From positions 3,534,001 through 3,598,000 of the forward strand of contig NZ_RAPR01000001.1 of assembly GCF_003610235.1 (NCBI RefSeq): a DNA stretch of 64,000 bases, given 5' to 3'. The position numbers were made by a program, and so were the translations under genes. Position 1 is the stretch's first letter. Every line of letters starts with the position of its first letter. Under the pieces are notes generated by a model. It searched no databases. It had not been told where the DNA came from and worked only from the letters and a program-made list of their open reading frames with translations. This stretch comes from Catellatospora citrea (GTDB lineage: Bacteria > Actinomycetota > Actinomycetes > Mycobacteriales > Micromonosporaceae). Shown here piece by piece: positions 8,530-17,044 of this stretch.

Positions 8530-9203
8530 CGCTCGCTCGCGGACAGCGCGGGCTTGCGGGCGGACGGCTCGACCGCGTCCGGCCGGCGCAGGTAGAGCGG
8601 CGTCAGCGGCTCGCTCGGGGCGCCGTCGCGCACGCGCTGCGCGGCGAGTTCCACCAGCGCCGAGGGCTCCGGGTAGAGCGCCGCGCCGGCGGGCAGGCCG
8701 AGCACGTCGGCGTACTTCGCCGCGCCCTCGCCGACCGCGGCGGTCACCGCGAACTCCGCCAGCCGCGGCGCGACGTCGGCGGGCTTGTCCACGGCGGGAC
8801 CGGTCAGCGGGCTGCCGTCGGCGTACACCGCCCAGTAGACCTCGCGCCGCCGCGCGTCGGTCGCCACCAGCGCCCGGCCCGCGGTGCGCAGACCGAGCGC
8901 GTCCAGCGTGCAGACGCCGTACGCCGGGATGTTCAGCACCATGGTCAGCGACGCCGCGGTGACCAGGCCGACGCGCAGCCCGGTGAACGGGCCCGGCCCG
9001 ACCCCGGCGACCACCGCGGCCAGGTCACGGGGTTTGACCCCGGCCTCGGCCAGCAGCTCGTCGATCTGCGGAGCCAGCAGCTCCCCGTGCGCACGACCGT
9101 CCACCGTCGCCCGCTGCGCCAACACGGCGTGCCCGGACGGCTGGACCTCGGCCAACGCCGCCGTCACCGCAGGCGTAGCGGTATCCAACACCAGCACCAA
9201 CAC
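8526..9203 (-). CDS. tsaB: tRNA threonylcarbamoyladenosine biosynthesis protein TsaB
   Basis: 225 residues from GTG 9203; another GTG nine bases upstream (9212) is possible but has no spaced ribosome binding site. The N-terminus VLVLDTAT and the GVGPGPFTGLRVGL segment (about residues 69-82) are TsaB hallmarks of the ASKHA fold without its own catalytic site. TsaB forms the scaffold dimer with TsaD and is needed for t6A37 formation. First gene of the tsaB-rimI-tsaD unit, transcribed away from alr across a 180-base intergenic region. Confidence 0.95.
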   Translation of the reverse strand: MLVLVLDTATPAVTAALAEVQPSGHAVLAQRATVDGRAHGELLAPQIDELLAEAGVKPRDLAAVVAGVGPGPFTGLRVGLVTAASLTMVLNIPAYGVCTLDALGLRTAGRALVATDARRREVYWAVYADGSPLTGPAVDKPADVAPRLAEFAVTAAVGEGAAKYADVLGLPAGAALYPEPSALVELAAQRVRDGAPSEPLTPLYLRRPDAVEPSARKPALSASER

Positions 9204-9240
9204 GCCCCCCACCCTACTGTGCCGCCCCCCGCACCCTGAT

Positions 9241-9295
9241 GATCATGAACCTATGGCACGGTTCGGCGGCGTGTCGTTGACACAACTTCATGATC
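9241..9295. repeat. GATCATGAA inverted repeat in tsaB-alr intergenic region
   Basis: GATCATGAA (9241-9249) and its perfect reverse complement TTCATGATC (9287-9295) flank 37 bases containing a smaller inverted repeat, GTGTC-GTT-GACAC (9271-9283). It sits between the divergently transcribed tsaB and alr. It could be a regulator site, a stray dispersed repeat or a cruciform-forming element; the sequence alone does not decide. Confidence 0.5.
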
Positions 9296-9382
9296 GACTT
9301 TTGGGGGGTGGCGCGCCGCATCAGGTGGGACCGGGCGCGGCCCTCGGGGGTCCGCCGCGTACTGCTGGGTAGGCTGGGACTC

Positions 9383-10519
9383 ATGTGGCAGGCCGACGCT
9401 CAGTCCCAGGTCGTGGTGGACCTCGACGCGATCCGTGCCAACGTGCGCACGCTGCGGTCGAACACGCCTGCCGAGGTCATGGCAGTGGTCAAGGCCGACG
9501 GCTACGGGCACGGCATGGTCGCCTCGGCGCGGGCCGCGCTGTCCGGCGGCGCGACCTGGCTCGGTGTCTGCACCCTGGACGAGGCGTTCGGGCTGCGCGA
9601 AGCGGGCCTGGCCACGCCCGTGCTGGCCTGGTTGTGGCTGCCCGGCCAGCCGGTCGGCCGGGCGATCGAATGTGACGTGGACCTCAGCGTGGCCAGCCTG
9701 TCGCAGCTCGCGGCGGTGACCGCCGGGGCGCGTGCGGCGGGGCGGGCCGCGCGGATCCACCTCAAGATCGACACCGGGCTGTCCCGCAGCGGCGCGGCCG
9801 CGCCGGAGTGGCCGCAACTCGTCGAGGCCGCGAGCAAGGCCCAGGCCGACGGATACGCCGAGGTCATCGGCGTGTGGAGCCACTTCGCCTGCGCCGACGC
9901 GCCCGGCCACGAGACCGTCGACCGCCAGCTGGCCGGCTTCGCCGACGCCCTCGACGTCGCCAAGCGCCTCGGCGTCGAGCCGCAACTGCGCCACATGGCC
10001 AACTCCGCGGCGACGCTCACCCGGCCCGACACCCACTTCGACCTGGTCCGCCCCGGCATCGCCATGTACGGCCTGTCGCCGCTGGACGACCCCGCGGTGC
10101 GCGCCACGCTGCGCCCGGCGATGACCGCCCGCGCCCGGGTGCTGCTGGCCAAGCGCGTGCCCGCCGGCCAGGGCGTCTCCTACGGGCACACCTACGTCAC
10201 GCCGCGGGCGTCCACCGTCGCGCTGGTGCCGCTCGGCTACGCCGACGGGGTCCCTCGGCACGCCTCCAACCTGGGCCCGGTGCTGCTCAACGGCGGCCGG
10301 TACACCGTCGCCGGGCGGGTCTGCATGGACCAGTTCGTGGTCGACGTCGGCGACGCCGAGGTCGCCGAGGGCGACGAGGTGGTGCTGTTCGGGCCCGGCG
10401 ACCAGGGCGAGCCCACCGCCGACGACTGGGCCGAGGCCGTCGGCACCATCAACTACGAGATCGTGACGCGCTTCGGCAGCGCCCGGGTGCCGCGGATCTA
10501 CCGCGGTGATGCCGCGTGA
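9383..10519 (+). CDS. alr: Alanine racemase
   Basis: 378 residues from ATG 9383, preceded by TAGG about ten bases upstream; an earlier in-frame ATG at 9290 would add an atypical N-terminus. VMAVVKADGYGHG holds the PLP Schiff-base lysine (K37), and GVSYGHTY near residue 260 holds the second catalytic base tyrosine. It converts L-alanine to D-alanine for peptidoglycan. The neighbouring tsaE/tsaB/tsaD group is the common actinobacterial context of alr. Followed at 62 bases by the alpha/beta hydrolase gene. Confidence 0.97.
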   Translation: MWQADAQSQVVVDLDAIRANVRTLRSNTPAEVMAVVKADGYGHGMVASARAALSGGATWLGVCTLDEAFGLREAGLATPVLAWLWLPGQPVGRAIECDVDLSVASLSQLAAVTAGARAAGRAARIHLKIDTGLSRSGAAAPEWPQLVEAASKAQADGYAEVIGVWSHFACADAPGHETVDRQLAGFADALDVAKRLGVEPQLRHMANSAATLTRPDTHFDLVRPGIAMYGLSPLDDPAVRATLRPAMTARARVLLAKRVPAGQGVSYGHTYVTPRASTVALVPLGYADGVPRHASNLGPVLLNGGRYTVAGRVCMDQFVVDVGDAEVAEGDEVVLFGPGDQGEPTADDWAEAVGTINYEIVTRFGSARVPRIYRGDAA

Positions 10520-10580
10520 GCGAGCGTCACCCGCGGCCGCACCCGGCCGGGCACGGCAGGCACATCGACGGGGTGATCTC

Positions 10581-11726
10581 GTGAGCGACGCGGTGGCCGA
10601 GGACAAGGCCGTGGCCAAGGACAAACCCGCGGCGGGTACGCGCCGCAAGGCCGGGCTGATCGGCGCCGTGATCGGTGTCGCCGCGGCCGGGGTCGCCGCG
10701 GGCGTCGCCGTCGAGCGGCTGGTCGTCAAGCGCACCCGGCGCCAGGACACCGACCCGTTCGCCGACGAGCCGTTCGGCCGCCTGCCCTACGACGAGACGC
10801 TGACCGTCACCACCGACGACGGCGTACAGCTGCACGTGGAGATCGTCGAGCCGGTGGACGGGATCGCGGTCGAGTTCGGCAAGCCCGGCCCGCCCGAGCC
10901 GACCATCATCTTCGTCCACGGCTTCTGCCTCGACCAGGGCACCTTCCACTTCCAGCGCAAGGCCCTGGACGCGCTCGGCGAGCACCGGATGGTCTTCTAC
11001 GACCAGCCCGGCCACGGCCTGTCCAGCGCCCTGCACGAGGGCGAGTACGAGCTGCCCGCACTCGGCGACGCCCTCTACGACGTCATCAAGGCCACCACCC
11101 CGGTCGGCCCGATCGTCCTGGTCGGCCACTCGATGGGCGGCATGGCCATCATGGCCTGCGCCGAGCAGCACCCGGACCTGTTCGCCGACCGCGTCGCCGG
11201 GGCCGTGCTCATCGCCACCTCGGGCGGCCAGCTCGACGGCGTCAGCTACGGCAACCTGCCCGAGATCCTCAACCGCACCAGCGGGCCGCTGCTCGCCCTG
11301 CTCACCGGCGCGGCCCGGTTCACCGGCCCGATGATCGACAAGGCCCGGCAGGCCAGCACCGACCTCGCCTGGCTGCTGACCCGGCGGTACGGCTTCGGCG
11401 GCGACCAGCCCAGCGCCGCGCTCGTGTCGTACGTGGAGCAGATGAACTCGCGCACCACCACCGAGACCGTCGCCCGCTACCTGCGCACCATCAACAGCCA
11501 CGCCCGCTACCCGGCCCTGCGCGCCCTGAACCAGGTGCCCGTCATGGTCGTCGTCGGCGACGCCGACCTGATCACGCCGGTGTCCCACTCCGAGGAGATC
11601 TGCCGGCTGCTGCCCCACGCGAAGCTGGTGCTGATCCCCGACAGCGGCCACGTGGTGATGCTGGAGCACGCCGACGAGGTCAACCAGGCGCTCATCACCT
11701 TCCTGGACGAGCTGGAGCTCCTATGA
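10581..11726 (+). CDS. Membrane-anchored alpha/beta hydrolase
   Basis: 381 residues from GTG 10581, which has GGGTG six bases upstream; a longer frame from 10506 would overlap alr. One membrane helix lies near residues 23-45 (AGLIGAVIGVAAAGVAAGVA), followed by an alpha/beta hydrolase with HGFCLDQGTFHFQ (oxyanion region), GHSMGGMA (nucleophile serine), VVGDADLITP (acid) and DSGHVVMLE (histidine). The catalytic domain is anchored at the membrane; sidedness is not clear. The 3' end overlaps the tsaE ATG (ATGA). Substrate unknown; esterase or lipase-like activity is the family expectation. An alr-hydrolase-tsaE order is frequent in actinobacteria. Confidence 0.88.
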   Translation: MSDAVAEDKAVAKDKPAAGTRRKAGLIGAVIGVAAAGVAAGVAVERLVVKRTRRQDTDPFADEPFGRLPYDETLTVTTDDGVQLHVEIVEPVDGIAVEFGKPGPPEPTIIFVHGFCLDQGTFHFQRKALDALGEHRMVFYDQPGHGLSSALHEGEYELPALGDALYDVIKATTPVGPIVLVGHSMGGMAIMACAEQHPDLFADRVAGAVLIATSGGQLDGVSYGNLPEILNRTSGPLLALLTGAARFTGPMIDKARQASTDLAWLLTRRYGFGGDQPSAALVSYVEQMNSRTTTETVARYLRTINSHARYPALRALNQVPVMVVVGDADLITPVSHSEEICRLLPHAKLVLIPDSGHVVMLEHADEVNQALITFLDELELL

Positions 11727-12214
11727 TCCTCAAGACCGTCGACGACACCCGCGAGTTCGGCGCCCGGCTGGCGGCCGTGCTGCGCGCGGGTGACCTGCTC
11801 GTGCTGAGCGGCCCGCTCGGCGCCGGCAAGACCGCGCTGGCCCAGGGCATCGGGCGCGGGCTACGGGTGCGGGGCGACGTCACCTCGCCGACGTTCGTCA
11901 TCGCCCGGGTGCACCGCCCGGACCTGGCGGCGGGCGGCACGGTGCCGATGGTGCACGTGGACGCGTACCGGCTGGGCAACGTCACCGACCCCCGCGCCCA
12001 GGTCGACGACCTGGACCTCGACGCGTCCGTCGAGGACTCGGTCACCCTGGTCGAGTGGGGCGAGGGCATGGTCGAGCAGCTCGCCGACGCCTACCTCGAG
12101 GTCCGCATCGACCGCCGCGACGACGACGCCCGCGTGGTCGAGTTGATCGGCCACGCCGGCGACTGGCCCACCCGCATCACCGCCCTCCCCGAAGCCACCG
12201 CCACCCACCCGTGA
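11723..12214 (+). CDS. tsaE: tRNA threonylcarbamoyladenosine biosynthesis ATPase TsaE
   Basis: 163 residues with P-loop GPLGAGKTA (30-38), the SPTFVIARVH segment and MVHVDAYRL, all typical of TsaE. TsaE is a P-loop ATPase that turns over the TsaB-TsaD complex during t6A37 synthesis. Its ATG overlaps the stop of the hydrolase (11723-11726), implying translational coupling. The gene converges on the endonuclease-like gene at 12321; a hairpin element lies between them. Confidence 0.96.
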   Translation: MILKTVDDTREFGARLAAVLRAGDLLVLSGPLGAGKTALAQGIGRGLRVRGDVTSPTFVIARVHRPDLAAGGTVPMVHVDAYRLGNVTDPRAQVDDLDLDASVEDSVTLVEWGEGMVEQLADAYLEVRIDRRDDDARVVELIGHAGDWPTRITALPEATATHP

Positions 12215-12237
12215 ACCGCGCCACGCCGTGACGGCCC

Positions 12238-12302
12238 TGCAGTTTCGGGGAAACTGCACGAATCCCCCGGCTCGTAGCTGCACTTTCCCTGAAACTGCAA
12301 GG
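12238..12302. repeat. Double-palindrome hairpin, GCAGTTTC family, copy 1
   Basis: Two arms of about 22 bases in inverted orientation, each itself nearly palindromic around the core GCAGTTTCGGGGAAACTGC, separated by about 22 bases. The right arm differs from the left at a few positions (TTCCCT for TTCCCC, GCACTT for GCAGTT). It sits between the convergent stops of tsaE and the endonuclease-like gene, 19 bases from the latter, with no U-tract. A second copy lies at 13289-13352. Probably a bidirectional terminator and possibly a mobile repeat. Confidence 0.7.
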
Positions 12303-12320
12303 GCACCTGGGGGTACGGGG

Positions 12321-13223
12321 TCAGCGGGCGCGCCAGCCGCGGGAGCGGAGGGCGGCACGGACCTCGACGATGAAGCCGTCGAGGTCGTCTCGTAGGCGTT
12401 GAGCGGTGAGGTGCAGGACGATCCAGTCCTGGCCCACCAGGCGGTTGAGTCGCTGCCGGTCGCGGTGGAACTGCCCCGCCTCCGCATGCCACACACCGTC
12501 GTACTCGACCGCGACGCGATACTCCGGCCAGGCCAGGTCGACTCGTGCGACGAAGCGCCCGCGATCTTCGACGACGTGTTGGGTGACCGGCCGCGGCATC
12601 CCGGCCAGTACCAGAGCGACCCGTGTACGGGACTCCGGTGGCGACTCGGCACCCGGATCGGCCAGGCCGACCGCGCGGACGAAGCGCTTCCCGCCCCGCC
12701 GTCCAGACCGGCCTGACGCATACCGCTCCAGTTCGGCCGGCTTGACCACGCCCCTGCCGAGCAGCGAGTCGATCAGCGCGACGGCCTCGGCGAACTCGCA
12801 CCACTGCGCCAGGTCCCAGCAGGTACGCAGCGGAGAGGTGACGCGTAGCCCGCCATGCGTCACGATCTCGGCTGGATCGATCTCCGTCGTGTGCACCTGG
12901 AGTCCTCGCACAGGCCCCAACCGGCCCGCAGGTGGCGTGACCACCTCGACTGGGTCGCCCTCGCGCGGCACCGGCCCGCCATAGTGCGCCACCGCAGACC
13001 GCCCGGCGACAGCAGCCGCCGCGGGCAGCAACCACCGAGTGGCGGCCTCGCACCGGGCAAGATGCGAAACGTCCATGCGGGCATCGGCATAGACGCCGCG
13101 AAACACCGGCCGCCAAGCGGCGCTGCGCAGCTCCCCGAGCGTCACGACCCCCCGCTCGAGCGCCTCCTGCGCGGAAAAGATCCTGTTGACCAGCGGACGC
13201 GGCCGCCGCGGAATCCGAGACAC
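12321..13223 (-). CDS. AbiEi-like/DUF559 endonuclease-domain protein
   Basis: About 300 residues from GTG 13223 (a GGCAGGG-rich stretch precedes it); a downstream GTG at 13190 is also possible. The N-terminal third (LGELRSAAWRPVFRGVYADA) resembles AbiEi-type antitoxin winged-helix proteins. The C-terminal third (VDLAWPEYRVAVEYDGVWHA..RDRQRLNRL..WIVLHLTAQRL) matches the DUF559/Vsr-like PD-(D/E)xK nuclease pattern, with catalytic D/E and an ExDG-type core. The gene stands alone and no AbiEii toxin follows. Both sides carry the same hairpin family. Function unknown; a defence, repair or mobile-element role are alternatives. Confidence 0.7.
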   Translation of the reverse strand: MSRIPRRPRPLVNRIFSAQEALERGVVTLGELRSAAWRPVFRGVYADARMDVSHLARCEAATRWLLPAAAAVAGRSAVAHYGGPVPREGDPVEVVTPPAGRLGPVRGLQVHTTEIDPAEIVTHGGLRVTSPLRTCWDLAQWCEFAEAVALIDSLLGRGVVKPAELERYASGRSGRRGGKRFVRAVGLADPGAESPPESRTRVALVLAGMPRPVTQHVVEDRGRFVARVDLAWPEYRVAVEYDGVWHAEAGQFHRDRQRLNRLVGQDWIVLHLTAQRLRDDLDGFIVEVRAALRSRGWRAR

Positions 13224-13265
13224 CCGCGCACCCTGCCCCAAACCCCCCAACCCCGCTCCACCCCT

Positions 13266-13274
13266 TGTGGATAA
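13266..13274 (-). promoter_or_regulatory. Single DnaA-box match
   Basis: TGTGGATAA, the reverse complement of TTATCCACA, a perfect match to the classic DnaA box. It lies just upstream of the endonuclease-like gene and beside the second hairpin copy. A lone nine-base site is expected occasionally by chance; it is noted because a cluster of such sites lies at 17045-17130. Confidence 0.3.
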
Positions 13275-13288
13275 CCCTCCTCGCGGCC

Positions 13289-13352
13289 GCAGTTTCGGGG
13301 AAACTGCACGAACTCCCACCCGAATTACTGCAGTTTCCCCGAAACTGCAGTG
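13289..13352. repeat. Double-palindrome hairpin, GCAGTTTC family, copy 2
   Basis: GCAGTTTCGGGGAAACTGCA and its reverse complement (TGCAGTTTCCCCGAAACTGC) are separated by about 22 bases, so a 20-base-pair stem can form and each arm can also fold alone. It is located 60 bases beyond the nnr stop and upstream of the endonuclease-like gene, so it may terminate nnr transcription. Closely related to copy 1 at 12238-12302. Confidence 0.75.
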
Positions 13353-13412
13353 CCGTCGGGCGGGCGCGCTCGGCGGGGTGGGTCTGGGTGAGGTGGGGCG
13401 GTCCGCCCCGAG

Positions 13413-14888
13413 TCAGGTGGGGCGGACGGGGGCGGTGCCGGTGGGGGTGCGGGTGAGGGAGGCGACGGCGGGGCGGAGGGCGGCGGCCACGTCGACGGCG
13501 GTGACCGGGCCGGATTCGGCGGCGATGCGACCCGCGAGGCCGTGTACGTAGGCCGCCGCGACCGCCGCGCGGATCGCGGGCAGGCCGGCCGCGAGCAGCG
13601 AGCCGAGCAGGCCGGACAGCACGTCGCCGGTGCCGCCGGTCGCGAGCGCGGGCGTGCCGGTCGGGTTGACCCAGGCCTCGCCGGACGGTCCGGCCACGAC
13701 GGTGCGGTCGCCCTTGAGCAGCACCACCGAGCGGGTCCACGAGGCGAGTTTCTGAGCGGCGGCGACCCGGTCCTCGCCGGGGTCCGATCCGGCCAGCCTG
13801 GCGTACTCCCGGTCGTGCGGGGTGAGCACGGTCGGCGCGTCGCGGCGGCGCAGCTCGCCGGCCATCGAGCCGTCGACCAGCAGGGTGATCGCGTCGGCGT
13901 CGAGCAGCGCGGGCACCGGCGCGGCCAGCACGGCGCGCACCTCGCCCGCGGCCCGCTCGTCGGTGCCCAGGCCGCTGCCGCAGACCCAGGCCTGCACCCG
14001 GCCCGCCTCGGCCACCCGCGGCGCGGCGATGACGCTGGGGTGCGCGGGCACCACGAGCTCGTGCGCCGACCCGGCATACCGGACCAGCCCGGCGGGTCCG
14101 GCCAGCGCGCCAGACAGGGAGAGCAGGGCGGCGCCGGGATAGCCGGCCGAACCGGTCGCCAGGCCGACGACGCCACGGGTGTACTTGTCCGAGATCGGCC
14201 CGGGGTGCGGCCACCAGGCGGCGATGTCGGCGGTGTCGGCGACGCGCAGCGCCGGGTCGCCGACCAGGTGCGGGACCAACCCGATGTCGACGAGTTCGAC
14301 CTGCCCGGCCAGCACCGCGGCCGGTCCGACCACGTGCGCGGGTTTGAGGCAGCCGAAGGCGACGGTGACGTCGGCGCGGATCGCGACACCGGGCACGTCG
14401 CCGGTGTCCACGGCGACCCCGGACGGCACGTCGACCGCGATCACGGGCGGGCGCGGGGTCTGCTCGGCAAGCTGCTCGGCCAGGGTCAGCGCGGCGCCGC
14501 GCAGCGCGCCGGTCGCACCGATGCCGAGCAGCCCGTCGACGACCAGGTCGACCCGCTTCGGCCAGTCGGTCAGCACCCGGCCGCCCGCACCGCGCAGCGC
14601 CGCCAGGCCCTCGGCGTGCGCGCGGGCCGGATCGCTCAGCAGCGCGCCGACCTGGACGCCCTGCCGCGCGAGCATGGCTCCGGCGTACAGCGCGTCACCG
14701 CCGTTGTCGCCGGGTCCGACCAGGAGCACGACCCGGGAGGCGTACACCCCGCCCTGCCCGCGCAGGGTGACCGCGCAGCGGCGGGCGAGCCCCGCGGCCG
14801 CGCGCTGCATCAGCGTGCCCGCGGGCAGCGTCGCCATCAGCGCGGACTCGGCGGCCCGCACCTGTGCCACGCGGTAGACCGGCCTCAT
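13413..14888 (-). CDS. nnr: Bifunctional NAD(P)H-hydrate epimerase / ADP-dependent dehydratase
   Basis: 491 residues from ATG 14888. The N-terminal domain (residues 1 to about 215) is the YjeF_N epimerase, with LVGPGDNGGDALYAG. The C-terminal domain is the ribokinase-like dehydratase, with TPHDREYARLAG and the GTGDVLSGLLGSLLAAG nucleotide loop. The enzyme repairs hydrated NADH and NADPH. The preceding gene acpS, 136 bases upstream on the same strand, is its usual actinobacterial neighbour in the alr/glmS region. Hairpin 13289-13352 follows. Confidence 0.95.
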   Translation of the reverse strand: MRPVYRVAQVRAAESALMATLPAGTLMQRAAAGLARRCAVTLRGQGGVYASRVVLLVGPGDNGGDALYAGAMLARQGVQVGALLSDPARAHAEGLAALRGAGGRVLTDWPKRVDLVVDGLLGIGATGALRGAALTLAEQLAEQTPRPPVIAVDVPSGVAVDTGDVPGVAIRADVTVAFGCLKPAHVVGPAAVLAGQVELVDIGLVPHLVGDPALRVADTADIAAWWPHPGPISDKYTRGVVGLATGSAGYPGAALLSLSGALAGPAGLVRYAGSAHELVVPAHPSVIAAPRVAEAGRVQAWVCGSGLGTDERAAGEVRAVLAAPVPALLDADAITLLVDGSMAGELRRRDAPTVLTPHDREYARLAGSDPGEDRVAAAQKLASWTRSVVLLKGDRTVVAGPSGEAWVNPTGTPALATGGTGDVLSGLLGSLLAAGLPAIRAAVAAAYVHGLAGRIAAESGPVTAVDVAAALRPAVASLTRTPTGTAPVRPT

Positions 14889-15024
14889 GCGGGCACCCCG
14901 TTCCGCTCGCCTGCGCCTGAGTGTCGCGCGCCGGAGCGTCCGCGCGTGCGGAAACCCGGCAGGAGCGGGCCGGCGCACCCGGCCGCGCAGGTCCGTGGTG
15001 CCGGGCCCGGCCCGGGCGACGCGC

Positions 15025-15399
15025 TCACCGGCCCGCCTCGGCGATGACCATGGCGGCGGCGATGCCGCCGTCGTGCGACAGGGACAGGTGCCAGCGCTCG
15101 ATGCCGCGCTCGGCGGCGACCGCGGCGACGGTGCCGGAGACGGTCAGCCAGGGCCGGCCGTCGCCGTCGACGACGATCTCGCAGTCGTGCCACTGCATGC
15201 CGGCCGGCGCGCCCAGCGCCTTGGCGACGGCCTCCTTGGCCGCGAACCGGGCCGCCAGCGACTCGGGCGAGCGCGGGTTGCCGCTGCGTGTGGTGCGCTC
15301 GGCCTCGGTGAACAGGCGCTCGGTCAGCTGCGGGGTGCGCCGCAGCGCCTGTGCGAAGCGGTCGACCAGGACGACGTCGTTGCCCACCGAGACAATCAC
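15025..15399 (-). CDS. acpS: Holo-[acyl-carrier-protein] synthase
   Basis: 124 residues from a [13 protein letters not shown] at the N-terminus holds the Mg-binding aspartate, and [14 protein letters not shown] (about residues 49-62) the second metal ligand and CoA-binding region; this is the AcpS-type phosphopantetheinyl transferase. It loads 4'-phosphopantetheine from CoA onto the acyl carrier protein for fatty acid synthesis. It is transcribed divergently from the amidohydrolase at 15423, with only 23 bases between start codons. Confidence 0.95.
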   Translation of the reverse strand: MIVSVGNDVVLVDRFAQALRRTPQLTERLFTEAERTTRSGNPRSPESLAARFAAKEAVAKALGAPAGMQWHDCEIVVDGDGRPWLTVSGTVAAVAAERGIERWHLSLSHDGGIAAAMVIAEAGR

Positions 15400-15422
15400 G
15401 TGTTGACCTTAAGGTCTCAGGT

Positions 15423-17033
15423 GTGGATCTGGTACTTCGCTCCGGGAACGTGTACGGGTCGCCGGGCGCGACCGCCGTGGCGGTGGACCGCGGCGTGATC
15501 GTCGCCGTCGGCCCCGACGACGCGGTGGCAGAGCTGGTCACGGCGCGTACCGAGGTGGTCGACCTGGCCGGCCGCCTGCTGCTGCCGGGTTTCCAGGACG
15601 CGCACGTGCACCCGGTCTTCGCCGGGTTGAACCTGCTGCGCTGCGAGCTGACCGAGCAGCACGACGCGACGGCCTACGTGCGCGAGGTCGCGCGGTATGC
15701 CGCGGCGCATCCCGACCAGCCGTGGGTGATGGGCGCGGGCTGGTCCTACGACGCCTTCGGCGGCGGCCAGCCGGACCGGGCCATGCTCGACCGGGTGGTC
15801 CCGGACCGCCCCGTCTACCTCGCGGTGCGCGACGCGCACAGTGCCTGGTGCAACTCCCGCGCGCTGGCGCTGGCCGGGATCGACCGGCACACCCCCGACC
15901 CCGAGGGCGGCCGGATCGAGCGCGACGCCGACGGCGAGCCCACCGGGGTGCTGCACGAGAGCGCGATGGAGCTGGTCGGGGAGGTCGCGCCGCGGCCCGA
16001 CGCGGCCGAGATCCGGCGGGCGCTGCTGCTGGCCCAGTCCCGGCTGCACGCGCTGGGCGTGACCGCCTGGCAGGACGCGATCCTCGGCGACTACGGCGGC
16101 TGGCCGGACCCGTTCGAGGCGTACCTGGCCGCCGACGCGGCGGGGCTGCTCACCGCGCGGGTGCGCGGCGCGCTGTGGTGGGAGCCGTCACGCGGCCTGG
16201 AACAGCTGGACGAGCTGCGGGCACGGCGGGAGCGGGCGCGGACCGCGGGCGGGCCGAACTTCCGCACCGAGACCGTGAAGATCATGCAGGACGGGGTGGC
16301 GGAGAACTTCACCGCCGCGATGATCGAGCCGTACCTGGACGGGTGTGGCTGCGCCACCGACCGCCGCGGCATCTCCAGGATCGAACCGGTCGACCTGAAC
16401 GAGGTGGTGCCGGCGCTGGACACGGCCGGTTTCCAGGTCCACTTCCACGCCATCGGCGACCGGGCCACCCGGGAGGTGCTCGATGCGGTGGAGCGCGTCG
16501 CCGGTTCGCGGCTGCGCCATCACGTGGCCCATGTGCAGGTGGTGCACCCCGCCGACGTGCCGCGGTTCGCCCGGCTCGGGCTGACCGTCACCATGCAGGC
16601 GCTGTGGGCCGCGCACGAACCGGCGATGGACGAGCTGACCATCCCGTTCCTCGGGCCGGAGCGCACGACCTGGCAGTATCCGTTCGGCGCGGTGCGCAGC
16701 GCCGGGGGCCGGCTGGCCGCGGGCAGCGACTGGCCGGTGTCCGACCCCGACCCGATGCGCGCGATCCACGTGGCGGTGAACCGGGTCGGCTACCGGTTCG
16801 ACGAGCCGCCGCTGGGCCCCGAGCAGGCGATCGACCTGGACTCGGCGCTGGCGGCGTACACCGCGGGCTCGGCGTACGTGAACCACTTCGACGACGCCGG
16901 ACGGATCGCGCCGGGCCTGCGCGCGGACCTGACCGTGCTCGATCGGGACCCGTTCGCGGGGCCGCCGTCGGAGATCGGGGCGGCCCGCGCCGAGCTCACC
17001 TGGGTGGCCGGCCGGCTGGTCCACGGCGGCTGA
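15423..17033 (+). CDS. Amidohydrolase family protein (YtcJ-like)
   Basis: 536 residues from GTG 15423 with AAGG about nine bases upstream. It has the Amidohydro_3 pattern: a small beta-sandwich N-terminus (VDLVLRSGNVY), PGFQDAHVHPVF with the HxH metal ligands near residue 60, FHAIGDRATRE and HHVAHVQ supplying two more histidines, and GSDWPVSDPDP with the catalytic aspartate. These cytosolic metal enzymes hydrolyse amide or formamide bonds; the physiological substrate of YtcJ-type members is mostly unknown. It stands alone between acpS and the DnaA-box-like cluster. Confidence 0.9.
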   Translation: MDLVLRSGNVYGSPGATAVAVDRGVIVAVGPDDAVAELVTARTEVVDLAGRLLLPGFQDAHVHPVFAGLNLLRCELTEQHDATAYVREVARYAAAHPDQPWVMGAGWSYDAFGGGQPDRAMLDRVVPDRPVYLAVRDAHSAWCNSRALALAGIDRHTPDPEGGRIERDADGEPTGVLHESAMELVGEVAPRPDAAEIRRALLLAQSRLHALGVTAWQDAILGDYGGWPDPFEAYLAADAAGLLTARVRGALWWEPSRGLEQLDELRARRERARTAGGPNFRTETVKIMQDGVAENFTAAMIEPYLDGCGCATDRRGISRIEPVDLNEVVPALDTAGFQVHFHAIGDRATREVLDAVERVAGSRLRHHVAHVQVVHPADVPRFARLGLTVTMQALWAAHEPAMDELTIPFLGPERTTWQYPFGAVRSAGGRLAAGSDWPVSDPDPMRAIHVAVNRVGYRFDEPPLGPEQAIDLDSALAAYTAGSAYVNHFDDAGRIAPGLRADLTVLDRDPFAGPPSEIGAARAELTWVAGRLVHGG

Positions 17034-17044
17034 CCCGTCAGGCT

